NCBI RefSeq assembly: GCF_000445125.1
Contig: NZ_ATHL01000083.1
Coordinates: 30,102-94,101 of the forward strand
Reading direction: 5' to 3'
DNA length: 64,000 bases
Origin: Novosphingobium lindaniclasticum LE124
Lineage (GTDB): Bacteria; Pseudomonadota; Alphaproteobacteria; Sphingomonadales; Sphingomonadaceae
Both the position numbers and the translations under genes were made by a program. A model generated the notes under the pieces. The model searched no databases, was not told the DNA's origin, and saw only the letters and a program-made list of their open reading frames with translations. Shown piece by piece: positions 8,101-16,993 of this stretch (positions are counted from its first letter, which is position 1; the number at the start of each line of letters is the position of its first letter).

Positions 8101-9234
8101 TCAGCGGTGATAACGGTTGGGGACGAAGGGCATGGCTGCGACCGTGGCGTCGAGCTTCTTGCCCCTGAGTTCGATGGAAAGAGCCGTGCCATCCGCGGCG
8201 AAGGCTGCGTCGACATAGGCCATGGCAATGGGATGCTGGAGCGACGGTGAGAATCCGCCCGAAGTAACAACGCCAACTTCCTGTTCACCTTGGAAAACCT
8301 TGGCACCCTCGCGCGCGGCCTGACGCCCGTTGAGCTTCAGGCCAATGCGCTTTTGCGCAGTGCCTTCTGCGAAGTCGCGCTGGACGCGCTCGCTTCCCGG
8401 GAACCCTCCTTCGAGGCGGCGACGCTTGTTGACGCCGAAAGCAAGACCGGCCTCGACCGGACCGCGCGCGGGATCCATGTCATGTCCATATAGCGGCAGG
8501 CCGGCTTCGAGACGCAGCGAGTCCCGCGCGCCGAGGCCGATCGGCTTCACGTCCGGTTCGCCGCAAAGCAGGTCCGCGATCATGGCTGCGGAATCGCCGG
8601 GGATGGCGATCTCGAAGCCATCCTCGCCGGTATAGCCCGAGCGGCTGATCCAGGCATCGACGCCGCCCAGCTTGAAGGAACCGCCCTTCATGAAGGTCAG
8701 GGCGGAAACGCCCGGTGCATGACGCTCCAACGCCTCGGCCGCCTTCGGGCCCTGAAGCGCAAGGAGTGCGTTTTCATCGAGGTGGTTGAGCGTGATGTCG
8801 TCCGGCAGATACTCGCGCAGGGTACCGATATCGTCCCACTTGGTCGCGCCGTTGACGACGAGGTAGAAGCCGCTTTCCCAGCGCGTGACCATAAGGTCGT
8901 CCAGGATACCGCCGTTTTCGTCGAGCAGGAGCGAGTAGCGCACCGAGCGGGTCTTCAGCGTGGAAAGGTCGATCGGCAGAGCGGCTTCCAAAGCTGCCTC
9001 CACACCCTCGCCTGTGATGTAGAGCTGGCCCATGTGGCTGACGTCGAACAGGCCCGCGTTCTCACGCGTCCAGAGGTGCTCGGCCATGATGCCCTCGTAC
9101 TGGACAGGCATCATGTAGCCGGCGAATTCGACCATGCGGCCACCACGATCCTTGTGCCAGCTGTCCAGCGGCAGCAGCATCGGGGCCAGTTCTTCGGGTT
9201 CCTGATCGGAATCGGAAATCGGATATTCGCTCAA
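8101..9234 (-). CDS. gcvT: Aminomethyltransferase (glycine cleavage T protein)
   Basis: T-protein transfers the methylene group from the GcvH lipoyl arm to tetrahydrofolate. The fold markers are visible: LDSWHKDRGGRMVEFAGYMMPVQY in pieces near residues 24-45, the folate-binding FDVSHMGQ, and SRSGYTGEDGFEI. I place the start at a TTG at 9234 (377 aa) because a GGAG sits 7 nt upstream and because the frame-compatible GTG at 9285 lies inside the second riboswitch aptamer, which must be untranslated. First gene of the gcv operon. Confidence 0.94.
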   Translation of the reverse strand: MSEYPISDSDQEPEELAPMLLPLDSWHKDRGGRMVEFAGYMMPVQYEGIMAEHLWTRENAGLFDVSHMGQLYITGEGVEAALEAALPIDLSTLKTRSVRYSLLLDENGGILDDLMVTRWESGFYLVVNGATKWDDIGTLREYLPDDITLNHLDENALLALQGPKAAEALERHAPGVSALTFMKGGSFKLGGVDAWISRSGYTGEDGFEIAIPGDSAAMIADLLCGEPDVKPIGLGARDSLRLEAGLPLYGHDMDPARGPVEAGLAFGVNKRRRLEGGFPGSERVQRDFAEGTAQKRIGLKLNGRQAAREGAKVFQGEQEVGVVTSGGFSPSLQHPIAMAYVDAAFAADGTALSIELRGKKLDATVAAMPFVPNRYHR

Positions 9235-9270
9235 GACATGACTCCGCACAGTTCGGCACACCATTCCAGG

Positions 9271-9487
9271 TGCCCCCTCTGTCACGGAAACCTGAGAGCT
9301 TCCCTCGACAAGCCCAAGGCAGGCAGGCCAAAGTTACACCGTCGGCGGCCTCATCCCGAAAGATGAGACACTTTCCAGAGTCTCGCTATCGACGCTGCGC
9401 GGTCCCTTTTGCCTGAGAGATTCCGGGGCGGTTGCTCCTTCGGCGCCTGCCGTTCCGCATGTGCGAATCGGCGGGTCTCTCCCGCGC
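9271..9487 (-). promoter_or_regulatory. Tandem glycine riboswitch controlling the gcv operon
   Basis: On the minus strand two glycine aptamers follow each other. Aptamer 1 (about 9487-9397) begins GCGGGAGAGACCC and contains CCGAAGGAGCAACCGCCCC and TCTCTCAGGCAAAAGGGACCGC. Aptamer 2 (about 9386-9271) contains CGACGGTGTAAC, GCTCTCAGGTTTCCGTGACAGAGGG. These are the conserved cores of the gcvT motif. The second aptamer ends about 37 nt before the TTG start of gcvT, so glycine binding probably exposes the start site or prevents termination. Tandem aptamers in front of gcvT normally switch expression on. Confidence 0.93.
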
Positions 9488-9585
9488 TGTCAGCGATGTT
9501 TTTTCACTTGGTTGAGCGCCGCGTGCAAGTCAACGCCATCATGCCGCGCTGCATCGTAATTTCCACGGGCCGGCGAGTGGCTTGC

Positions 9586-10278
9586 TCAGATGTGACGCTG
9601 GTGAAGGATCTCGCTCATGGAATCGTGCTCATGGACGAAGCGGCCTGACGTCCGACGCTCGCCAAGCGCCAGTATCACCTGGGCCAGCCGCACGGCGGCG
9701 ATCGAGCGGAACCGGCGCAGTCTTGCGTGAAACACCAATATGTCCGCCAAGGGCGCAACCACCTGCCCGGCCCATTCCAGCGGCCGATCCTCGGCGCGCT
9801 TGCCGCGCAGCAGGCCCGGCCGCAGGACGTCGAGACGCGCGAAACCCAGTTGGCCCAGCGCGGTCTCCACCTCGCCCTTGGTGCGCGAGTAGAGGTTGCC
9901 GCTTTGGGGATCGGCACCCACGGAAGAGACCAGGATCATGCGGTCGATGCCCGCCATCCGCGCCGCCTCGGCGGTTTCCAGCACGAGATCGTGATCGACG
10001 GATCGGAAGGCCTCGTCGCTCCCCGCCGCCTTGCGGGTGGTGCCGAGTGCGCAGACCAGCACGTCGGCATGGGCGGCCTCGATCAAGGCGGGCCATTCCG
10101 TCGTGGGTCCCACCAGTATGTCCAGCCTTGCGCCTTTCGGCAAGAGCACTTCGCGGCGGGCAACGCCGATGATGCGCACGTCACTGCGGCCGATGCTCTC
10201 CTCGATCACCGCCGAGCCGACCAGACCGCTGGCACCGACGAGGCAGATCCGTCGCCCCGCCGCAATCGCGTCAGACAT
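9586..10278 (-). CDS. NAD(P)-binding, NmrA/HSCARG-like oxidoreductase
   Basis: A 230-residue Rossmann protein: the N-terminal nucleotide-binding loop is LVGASGLVGSAV, followed by LVSSVGADP and a YSRTKGEVE segment (Tyr-x3-Lys) as in extended/atypical SDRs such as yeast Tfs1/HTATIP2-like proteins. Substrate unknown. The start is placed at the ATG at 10278, which overlaps the dgt stop codon by 8 bp (ATGTCTGA), so the two are translationally coupled. A longer frame to 10332 would run inside dgt. Confidence 0.82.
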   Translation of the reverse strand: MSDAIAAGRRICLVGASGLVGSAVIEESIGRSDVRIIGVARREVLLPKGARLDILVGPTTEWPALIEAAHADVLVCALGTTRKAAGSDEAFRSVDHDLVLETAEAARMAGIDRMILVSSVGADPQSGNLYSRTKGEVETALGQLGFARLDVLRPGLLRGKRAEDRPLEWAGQVVAPLADILVFHARLRRFRSIAAVRLAQVILALGERRTSGRFVHEHDSMSEILHQRHI

Positions 10279-11443
10279 TGCGCAGCCCTTCAGGGGTCCT
10301 GCCGTAGATCTGGGCATGGCAGGAGATCGCATAGCGGTCGGTCATGCCGGCGATGTAGTCGGCGATATGACGGCTGCGGGCCGGCTCATGGCGCGGCAAA
10401 CCGTCGATCCAGCTTTCCTCCATCAGCACCGGCTCCTGCGAGTAGGCCGAATAGAGTTCCGCCAGCAGCGCGCGCGCGCGCCGGGCAGTCTCAAGCTGTT
10501 CGGGGTGGTAATAGAGCTTCTCATACATGAAGCGCTTGAACTGACGCTCGCCCTCCTCGACTTCGGGCGAGAAGGCCACGAGTTGCCGCCCCGCGCTCCG
10601 CACCTGACCGACGCTCTCGATGCCGACCAGACGCTTCTTCGTCTCGTCCAGCACGTCGTTGACCATGAAGCCGATCTGGCTGCGGATCAGTTCGGACAAT
10701 TGCCGGTCACGCGGCGCATGCGGATAGCGACGCTCGACTTCGCTCCAGCGGGCTACGATGAAGGGGTGGGCCAGCAGTTCGTCGAGGTCGAGAAAGCCTG
10801 CGCGCAGGCCGTCGTCGATGTCGTGATTGTCATAGGCGATATCGTCCGACAAAGCCGCCACTTGCGCTTCGAGCGAGGCGTAAGTGCCCAGTTCCAGCCC
10901 GTAGGCCGCGTCGAGTTCGGCCAGCGCCCAGTTAGGGTCGGCAACCGGGCCGTTGTGCTTGGCCAGGCCTTCGAGCGTCTCCCACGTCAGGTTCAGCCCG
11001 TCATGCTCGCAATAGGGGCTTTCGATCCGCATCAGCGTGCGCAGGCAATTGGCGTTGTGGTCGAAACCGCCCGCCTTGTGGAGCGCGGCGTTCAGCGCTT
11101 CCTCACCGGCATGGCCGAAGGGCGGATGGCCGATATCGTGCGCCAGGGCGAGCGCCTCGGCCAGATCCTCGTCAAGGCCCAGAATGCGCGCAATCACGCG
11201 GGCGATCTGCGCCACTTCCAGGCTATGCGTCAGGCGCACGCGGTAGTGGTCGCCGTCAGGGGCGATGAAGACCTGGGTCTTGTAGCGCAGGCGGCGGAAG
11301 GAGATCGAATGCACGATCCGGTCGCGGTCACGCTGGTAGGGACTGCGCTGACCGCGCGGCAGACCGGTGTCCATCGGGAACTCGCGGCCGCGGGAACGGG
11401 CCGGATCGGAAGCGTAAGGAGCCAGGGTAGGTGCAGGGGTCAA
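10271..11443 (-). CDS. dgt: Deoxyguanosinetriphosphate triphosphohydrolase-like protein
   Basis: A 390-residue HD-domain dNTP triphosphohydrolase, which converts dNTPs to deoxynucleoside and tripolyphosphate. The metal-binding residues are visible: H73 (RLTHSLEVAQI), HD at 102-103 (LAHDIGHPPFGHAG) and a downstream Asp in SDDIAYDNHDIDDG. The N-terminal RGQRSPYQRDRDRI and SISFRRLRYKTQVF are diagnostic for the short dGTPase-like class. The likely start is a TTG with GGGAAAG about 9 nt upstream. It is coupled to the NAD(P)-binding gene downstream. Confidence 0.93.
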   Translation of the reverse strand: MTPAPTLAPYASDPARSRGREFPMDTGLPRGQRSPYQRDRDRIVHSISFRRLRYKTQVFIAPDGDHYRVRLTHSLEVAQIARVIARILGLDEDLAEALALAHDIGHPPFGHAGEEALNAALHKAGGFDHNANCLRTLMRIESPYCEHDGLNLTWETLEGLAKHNGPVADPNWALAELDAAYGLELGTYASLEAQVAALSDDIAYDNHDIDDGLRAGFLDLDELLAHPFIVARWSEVERRYPHAPRDRQLSELIRSQIGFMVNDVLDETKKRLVGIESVGQVRSAGRQLVAFSPEVEEGERQFKRFMYEKLYYHPEQLETARRARALLAELYSAYSQEPVLMEESWIDGLPRHEPARSRHIADYIAGMTDRYAISCHAQIYGRTPEGLRNV

Positions 11444-11485
11444 GCTGGTGTCTTTCCCGAAAGCAGGCTTGCTCTCGGCGCCCTA

Positions 11486-11803
11486 CTAGCGAGCAAGGCC
11501 CGTCTTGCACAAGGCCGCCGAAGATGCGGCGACGAGAACGACCTCGCTGTCGTTCACGGACTTCACCGCCCTCACCCAGGCGCCGAGCGTCTTCTTGTCG
11601 CCTTCGAGGTTCTGCAGCTTGATCAGTTGCAGCAGGCCGAGCCGCTTGACCAGCCGCTTCGACATGCAGGTGGCGACCCGATCCGACATGCCCGCGCCTA
11701 TGAGGGCGGTGCGCACGCGCCAGCCGGCATAGAGGTGAACGCCCAGGGCCAGCGCCGCCAAAAGGGCGATGAACAGCAGGATTCGCTTGATGGTTCGCAG
11801 CAT
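11486..11803 (-). CDS. Hypothetical protein with one N-terminal membrane anchor
   Basis: A 105-residue protein with a basic start (MLRTIKR), one hydrophobic helix (about 8-27) and a hydrophilic remainder carrying two cysteines. The anchor could also serve as an uncleaved signal. No family recognised. It lies 25 bp after the pntB stop and 42 bp before dgt on the same strand, so it may be the last gene of the transhydrogenase transcript. Confidence 0.55.
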   Translation of the reverse strand: MLRTIKRILLFIALLAALALGVHLYAGWRVRTALIGAGMSDRVATCMSKRLVKRLGLLQLIKLQNLEGDKKTLGAWVRAVKSVNDSEVVLVAASSAALCKTGLAR

Positions 11804-11828
11804 TGCGGGGGCCTATAGAGCCCTCCGA

Positions 11829-13241
11829 TCAGTCCGCCAGCGCTTTGACGATATCCTCGACCATCTTCTTCGCGTCGGCAAGGAGCATCATGGTCTGGTC
11901 CATGTAGAACACATCGTTGTCGACCCCGGCATAGCCCTGCCCGCCCATCGAGCGCTTGATGAAGAAGATGGTCTTGGCCTTCTCCACGTCGAACACGGGC
12001 ATGCCGTAAATCGGGGAACTCCTGTCGGTCTTGGCGGCCGGGTTGACCACGTCGTTGGCGCCGATGATGAAGGCGACATCGCACTGGGCGAACTCGCCGT
12101 TGATATCCTCGAGTTCGAAGACCTCGTCGTAGGGGACGCTGGCTTCGGCCAGAAGGACGTTCATGTGCCCCGGCATGCGTCCCGCGACGGGGTGGATGGC
12201 GTATTTCACGCCGACGCCGTGCGCCTTGAGCTGGTCCGCCATCTCGCGAACGATGTGCTGGGCCTGCGCCACAGCCATGCCGTAGCCGGGGATGATGATG
12301 ACGTTCTCCGCCTCTTTCATCAGGAACGCCGCATCTTCCGCCGAGCCGCGCTTCCAGGGCCGATCCGTCGCGGCAGCCGCGCCCCCGGCGCCGGCCTCGG
12401 CGCCGAAGCCACCGGCGATCACCGAAATGAAGCTGCGGTTCATCGCCTTGCACATGATGTAGCTGAGGATCGCACCCGAGGAACCGACCAGAGCGCCGGT
12501 GATGATCATCGCCGTGTTGTGCAGGGTGAAGCCCATCGCCGCTGCCGCCCATCCCGAATAGGAGTTCAGCATCGAGACGACGACCGGCATGTCCGCCCCG
12601 CCGATCGGAATGATCAGCAGGAAACCGATGGCAAAGCTGAGCAGCACGATCGCCCAGAACAGCGTCGGCGTATTCCAGTGGAACAGGCTGACGAGGACCA
12701 CGATGGCAAGCAGCGCGCCGAGATTGATGACGTGCCGCGCCGGCAGCAGGATCGGTGCGCCGCTCATGTTGCCGTTGAGCTTGGCGAAGGCGATCACCGA
12801 ACCGGAGAACGTCACTGCGCCGATCGCCACGCCCAGCCCCATCTCGATCCGGCTGCCCTTGAGGATGTCGAGCCCGCCCGGTTCGAGAATACCGAACGCC
12901 GCCGGGTTGTAGTAGGCGGCGATGCCGACCAGCACCGCCGCAAGTCCGACCAGCGAGTGGAAGGCCGCGACAAGCTGTGGCATCGCCGTCATCGGGATGC
13001 GCCGGGCGATCGCGAAGCCGATTCCTCCCCCGATCGCGATGGCGACGAGGATTTCGGGCAGGCTGGCGATCTCATGCGTCACCAGTGTCGTCGCGACCGC
13101 GATGGCCATGCCGATCATGCCATAGCGGTTGCCCGTCCGGCTGGTGGCCGGCGAAGACAGGCCGCGCAGGGCGAGGATGAAGCAGATCCCGGCGATCAGA
13201 TAAGCTGCAGCGACCCATGGGTTGACGACATGAGCCTCCAT
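11829..13241 (-). CDS. pntB: NAD(P) transhydrogenase beta subunit
   Basis: A 470-residue protein: about eight hydrophobic helices in residues 1-260 followed by the NADP-binding domain III (about 295-470), with IPGYGMAVAQAQ, HPVAGRMPGHMNVLLAEA and IIGANDVVNPAA motifs and the C-terminal GQGYAGVDNDVF. With PntAA and PntAB it forms the proton-translocating transhydrogenase, using proton motive force to reduce NADP with NADH. Its stop-start junction with pntAB shares one base (13241), indicating coupling. Confidence 0.96.
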   Translation of the reverse strand: MEAHVVNPWVAAAYLIAGICFILALRGLSSPATSRTGNRYGMIGMAIAVATTLVTHEIASLPEILVAIAIGGGIGFAIARRIPMTAMPQLVAAFHSLVGLAAVLVGIAAYYNPAAFGILEPGGLDILKGSRIEMGLGVAIGAVTFSGSVIAFAKLNGNMSGAPILLPARHVINLGALLAIVVLVSLFHWNTPTLFWAIVLLSFAIGFLLIIPIGGADMPVVVSMLNSYSGWAAAAMGFTLHNTAMIITGALVGSSGAILSYIMCKAMNRSFISVIAGGFGAEAGAGGAAAATDRPWKRGSAEDAAFLMKEAENVIIIPGYGMAVAQAQHIVREMADQLKAHGVGVKYAIHPVAGRMPGHMNVLLAEASVPYDEVFELEDINGEFAQCDVAFIIGANDVVNPAAKTDRSSPIYGMPVFDVEKAKTIFFIKRSMGGQGYAGVDNDVFYMDQTMMLLADAKKMVEDIVKALAD

Positions 13242-13549
13242 CAGCGCTTAACCCCGGCTTTCGGCGCGGCCTTGTCCTTCTTCCGGTACATCGCCAGCAT
13301 TCGCGCGGTGACGGCAAAGCCGCCGAAGACATTGACGCTCGCCAGCACCACCGCGCCCAGCCCCAGCCACTTGGCCAGGGGAGAGCCCTGCGCCGCGGCG
13401 GCCACCAGAGCGCCGACGACGATCACGGAGGAGATTGCGTTGGTCACCGCCATGAGCGGCGTATGCAGTGCCGGCGTCACCGACCAGACGACGTAATATC
13501 CCACGAAACAGGCCAGCACGAAGATCGAGAGGATCGAGATGAAGTCCAT
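13241..13549 (-). CDS. pntAB: NAD(P) transhydrogenase alpha subunit, membrane part
   Basis: A 102-residue protein with three to four membrane helices, equal to the C-terminal part of the single-chain PntA of E. coli. Landmarks are LACFVGYYVVWSVTPALHTPLMAVTNAISS in pieces around residues 12-42 and a KLGLGAVVLASVNVFGGF-like helix, both diagnostic. In alphaproteobacteria the alpha subunit is split in two, as here (pntAA upstream, 30 bp away). Confidence 0.95.
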   Translation of the reverse strand: MDFISILSIFVLACFVGYYVVWSVTPALHTPLMAVTNAISSVIVVGALVAAAAQGSPLAKWLGLGAVVLASVNVFGGFAVTARMLAMYRKKDKAAPKAGVKR

Positions 13550-13579
13550 GGCGTCTTCTTCCTCTTCTTGAGCGCCGTT

Positions 13580-14749
13580 TCAGCCGAGCAGCTGCGCGTG
13601 AATCACTTTGCCGCCCTGGGTCAGGCGGATTGCGTTTCCGATCTCCTCGTCGAGAACGGGTTTGCCCTGATCCTTGTCCCAGAATGCCGATACGAAGTTG
13701 AACAGGTTGCGCGCAAACAGGGCGGACGCCTCGGCGGGAAGATGTGCAGGCGTGTTGGCGTAGCCGAGGATTTTCACGCCATGGCGCTCCACGACCTGGT
13801 CGGGCACGCAGCCTTCGACATTGCCTCCTTGCGGAGCGGCAAGATCGAAGATCACGCTGCCGGGCTTCATGTCTGCAATCTGCGCGTCCGAGATCAAACG
13901 CGGCGCCGGTCGGCCAGGTATGAGCGCGGTGGTTATGACGATGTCCTGCTTCGCCAGATGCGCGGACACAAGTTCGGCCTGCGCCTGCCGGTAGTCGTCG
14001 CTGATTTCACCGGCATAGCCGCCGGAACCCTCGCCTTCGATGCCTTGGGCCGTGTCGACGAAGATCGGCTTGGCTCCAAGCGAAAGGATCTGCTCGCGCG
14101 TTGCCGAGCGAACGTCGGTGGCGGAAACCTGCGCACCCAGCCGGCGCGCCGTGGCGATGGCCTGAAGCCCCGCCACGCCTACACCCATCACGAAAGCCTT
14201 GGCCGCGCTGACCGTACCGGCCGCCGTCATCATCATCGGAAAAGCCCGGCCATAGAGGTTCGCCGCCACCAGCACGGCCTTGTAGCCGGCGAGGTTGGAC
14301 TGCGAGGACAGGATATCCATGGACTGGGCACGGGTGATCCGCGGCATCAGTTCCATGGCCAGGGCTTCCAGCCCGGCCGCAGCATAAGCACTGACGCGAT
14401 CTCGCCGGCCGAACGGATCGAGCGCCGCGACGACCCAGGCCCCCGGTGCGACGCCGCCGAGCCGTTCGGGTTCAGGTCCCTGCACCCCAAGGACGATGTT
14501 CGCTCCGGAAACGACCTGCTCCGCCTGACCGACCTCGGCACCGGCGGCGAGATACTCCCCGTCGCTGATGGCCGCGCCCAGCCCCGCACCCGTTTCGACG
14601 GCGAGGCTCGCTCCGAGGGCGATCAGTTTCCTGACCGTCTCGGGCGTGGCGGAAACCCGCGTTTCACCGGTAGCCCGCTCCCGAAGGACGGCAATCCGGC
14701 TGGTTGGCCCGGTAGGTGGCCGCGCAGCTGGCCCAGTGGCTGGCTCCAC
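13580..14749 (-). CDS. pntAA: NAD(P) transhydrogenase alpha subunit, NAD-binding part
   Basis: A 389-residue soluble domain I, which binds NADH and feeds hydride to the NADP domain of PntB. Visible family motifs are RERATGETRVSATPETV at the N-terminus, MGVGVAGLQAIATARRLGAQ (Rossmann loop, about residue 178) and LISDAQIADMKPGSVIFDLA. The start is uncertain: a GTG at 14749, three bases after the preceding stop and without an evident Shine-Dalgarno, gives a 17-residue Pro/Ala-rich leader before the conserved part. Translation may depend on coupling to the small gene upstream. Confidence 0.94.
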   Translation of the reverse strand: MEPATGPAARPPTGPTSRIAVLRERATGETRVSATPETVRKLIALGASLAVETGAGLGAAISDGEYLAAGAEVGQAEQVVSGANIVLGVQGPEPERLGGVAPGAWVVAALDPFGRRDRVSAYAAAGLEALAMELMPRITRAQSMDILSSQSNLAGYKAVLVAANLYGRAFPMMMTAAGTVSAAKAFVMGVGVAGLQAIATARRLGAQVSATDVRSATREQILSLGAKPIFVDTAQGIEGEGSGGYAGEISDDYRQAQAELVSAHLAKQDIVITTALIPGRPAPRLISDAQIADMKPGSVIFDLAAPQGGNVEGCVPDQVVERHGVKILGYANTPAHLPAEASALFARNLFNFVSAFWDKDQGKPVLDEEIGNAIRLTQGGKVIHAQLLG

Positions 14750-14752
14750 AGG

Positions 14753-14878
14753 CTATTGCGCAATCAGCGCGACGACGAACGCGACTATGAGAATGACGAT
14801 GCCGGTGCTCCAGGCGGTCACCTTGACGAAGCCATTATAGGTTTCGGTAGCGGCCTTGATGTCCTTGCCTGCAGCCAT
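14753..14878 (-). CDS. aa3-type cytochrome c oxidase subunit IV
   Basis: A 41-residue protein: MAAGKDIKAATETYNGFV followed by one membrane helix (about 20-40). This matches the tiny bacterial aa3-type oxidase subunit IV, which associates with the CoxA/B/C core. The start is taken at the ATG at 14878, with AGAGGA 9 nt upstream; a longer in-frame version would add 23 unconserved residues. It is the first gene of the transhydrogenase operon, 3 bp before pntAA, a gene pairing that links two membrane redox enzymes. Confidence 0.85.
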   Translation of the reverse strand: MAAGKDIKAATETYNGFVKVTAWSTGIVILIVAFVVALIAQ

Positions 14879-15151
14879 GAACCGGGATCCTCTGTCATTA
14901 TTGCCTTTTGATACGCGATATTTAGCGTTGACGGCGCTTGCGCTCAAGTGCGAAGCGGCAATCTCTTCGTGCGGCGCATCTATCCGTCAAGTCGGGCATT
15001 TTCGAAAGCCGCCACGACGGACTTTCCCGCAACATGGGTTATCGACGAACCGACCGGAGCCTTAATTTCGTCTTTACCGATTTCTTCTAGATCCCGGACT
15101 GCGACAAAGGCCGGACTACCACAAAGGGGAGCGACCCAGGCGGGCATTATC

Positions 15152-16576
15152 ATGGCGGATCAGGAACAACGCCTTCTCATGCTCATCGACGATGAGCCCG
15201 CGCAGAGCCGCCTGATCTCCGCACTCGCTGCGCGGGAGGGGTGGCGCACGGTCATCGCCCGCGATTCCGAAACCGCCATCGCCACCCTCGGCACCCGCCA
15301 GGGCATGCAGCTATCCGCCATCATCCTCGACCAGTGGGTCCCCGGCGACGATGCGGGCGCGCTTATTGCCGAACTGAAATCGCGCCGCCCGGCCCTGCCG
15401 ATCCTGATGCTCACCACCAGCACGTCGCCGCTGCTGGCGGTCGAGGCGATGCGGGCCGGCGCGACCGATTACCTCGTCAAGCCAGTCGCTCCGGATCGGT
15501 TGATGCACGCTTTGCGCTCGGCCACCACACGGGAAGCGCCGCGCGACGAACTCGCGCCCCTGACGGAGAAAATGCCGTCGAACCCCGACTTCGAATCGAT
15601 GATCGGGGCCGCACCGAATTTCCGCAAGGCGCTTGCCGTCGCCGCCAAGGCCGCACGCGGTCACGGCCCCGTGCTGATCGAGGGCGATACCGGCACGGGC
15701 AAGGAAATGCTGATCCGGGCAATGCACGCCGCCAGCCCCCGCGCGAAGTCGCCGCTGCGGATCGTCAACATCGGCGGCCTTCCTGCCAACTCCATCGAAT
15801 CGGCGCTGTTCGGCCATGAAAAAGGCGCCTTCCCCGGTGCCTTCGATCGGCAGGTCGGCGCTCTGCAACACTGCGACGGCGCCACGCTGGCTCTGGACGA
15901 AGTGGACCGGCTCCCGCTTTCCGTACAAGAGCGCCTGCTCGAATCGATCCGCAAGAGCGATGTTCGCCCCATCGGTGCCCGTCACTCGTTCCGCATCGAT
16001 GCCAGGCTGATCGCCGCCAGCAACCTGCCGCTTCAGGATCTGGTCTCCGAAGGCCACTTCCTGCCCGAACTGCTGGAGGCGCTTTCCCCGACGAAGGTCA
16101 GCCTGCCGCCCCTGCGCGAACGCACCGGCGATATACCCGCCCTCGCCCGCTTCTTCCTGGCCCGGATTGGAGAGCAGCCCGGCCTGAGAGAACTGGGCAT
16201 TACCGACGGCGCCTTGTCGCTGCTGGCCGCCTACGACTGGCCCGGCAACGTTCGCCAGCTCCAGGCCGTCCTGTTCAGAGCCGCCGTGTTCTGCGACGGT
16301 GACGCGCTCACTTCCGAAGATTTCCCCCAGCTCCTCAACATCCTGGGCTCGGGTCCGGCGACGGGGGCCGGCAATCCCGTGCAGGAAAGCGCGGGCGTCA
16401 TGCTCTATACGGCCGACGGCAACTTGCGCCCGCTCGACGAGATCGAAGCCGATGTGATCCGCCTTGCGATCGGCCTCTATCGCGGGCGCATGACCGAAGT
16501 TGCGCGGCGATTGGGCATCGGCCGATCGACGCTCTATCGCAAGCTGGGCGAACTCGGCATCGACAACGCCGCTTGA
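15152..16576 (+). CDS. Response regulator with degenerate sigma-54-activator AAA+ domain and Fis-type HTH
   Basis: A 474-residue NtrC-layout protein. The receiver domain (1-125) has D13/D14, phospho-acceptor D60 (AIILDQW) and K110. The AAA+ domain (about 145-380) has Walker A GDTGTGKE (178-185) and Walker B LALDE. The Fis-type helix-turn-helix is at 445-470 (ARRLGIGRSTLYRKLGEL). Two departures stand out: the sigma-54-contacting GAFTGA loop reads GAFPGA (225-230), and the segment that normally carries both arginine fingers reads HFLPELLEALSP (302-313) with no arginine. It may therefore act without sigma-54. No histidine kinase is adjacent. The start is the ATG at 15152; the frame upstream has no conserved sequence. 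Confidence 0.88.
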   Translation: MADQEQRLLMLIDDEPAQSRLISALAAREGWRTVIARDSETAIATLGTRQGMQLSAIILDQWVPGDDAGALIAELKSRRPALPILMLTTSTSPLLAVEAMRAGATDYLVKPVAPDRLMHALRSATTREAPRDELAPLTEKMPSNPDFESMIGAAPNFRKALAVAAKAARGHGPVLIEGDTGTGKEMLIRAMHAASPRAKSPLRIVNIGGLPANSIESALFGHEKGAFPGAFDRQVGALQHCDGATLALDEVDRLPLSVQERLLESIRKSDVRPIGARHSFRIDARLIAASNLPLQDLVSEGHFLPELLEALSPTKVSLPPLRERTGDIPALARFFLARIGEQPGLRELGITDGALSLLAAYDWPGNVRQLQAVLFRAAVFCDGDALTSEDFPQLLNILGSGPATGAGNPVQESAGVMLYTADGNLRPLDEIEADVIRLAIGLYRGRMTEVARRLGIGRSTLYRKLGELGIDNAA

Positions 16577-16624
16577 GCAAGAAGCCGGCGCAACTTCTCG
16601 CACGGCTTCTTGCGTAGCCGATGG

Positions 16625-16993
16625 TTACAGGTTCTCGAAGTAGACCTGCGGAACGCGGTACCCGCGCTTGCTCATGTACTTTACGTACTTGCCGCGTTCC
16701 TGGTGAAGCTCCGAGCCGTATTCCTCCCAGGCATCCCGGCGATCCTCGATGTCGGAAGCGTGGCGCAAATCGCTGGCGAGTTCCTTGCGGCTCTCGTTCA
16801 CGTTGATGCGGTAGTCGTACCACTTGCTGTTCTGAACGCCGCCGATGGGGCTCCGGATGATCAGGGATTCTTCTTGCTGCGCCAGCTTCTGCTCGTACAT
16901 CATCGGCTGCACGGCCATGGCAACGGCCGGAAGCGCCAGTGCCGGAATGGCGAGAGCGACAAGAGCGGTGCGGGGCTTGTTGGTCTGCTTCAT
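16625..16993 (-). CDS. Secreted or periplasmic hypothetical protein
   Basis: A 122-residue protein with a clear signal peptide (MKQTNKPRTALVALAIPALALPAVAMA in two parts, cleavage after AMA near 27). The mature ~95 residues are polar and charged, rich in Arg, Glu and Tyr, with no cysteines and no family I recognise (SKWYDYRINVNESRKELAS is a distinctive stretch). The start at 16993 has AGGGAA 7 nt upstream. It is convergent with the response regulator gene (48 bp between stops). Confidence 0.65.
   Translation of the reverse strand: MKQTNKPRTALVALAIPALALPAVAMAVQPMMYEQKLAQQEESLIIRSPIGGVQNSKWYDYRINVNESRKELASDLRHASDIEDRRDAWEEYGSELHQERGKYVKYMSKRGYRVPQVYFENL

Noticed and set aside
9235..9285. Seventeen extra N-terminal codons for gcvT from a GTG at 9285
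   Set aside because: The segment is part of the second glycine aptamer and has no family resemblance; the TTG at 9234 has a proper Shine-Dalgarno.
11698..12552. Minus-strand 284-codon frame overlapping the hypothetical gene and pntB
   Set aside because: It is an out-of-frame reading of pntB, rich in Arg and Gly, without domains.
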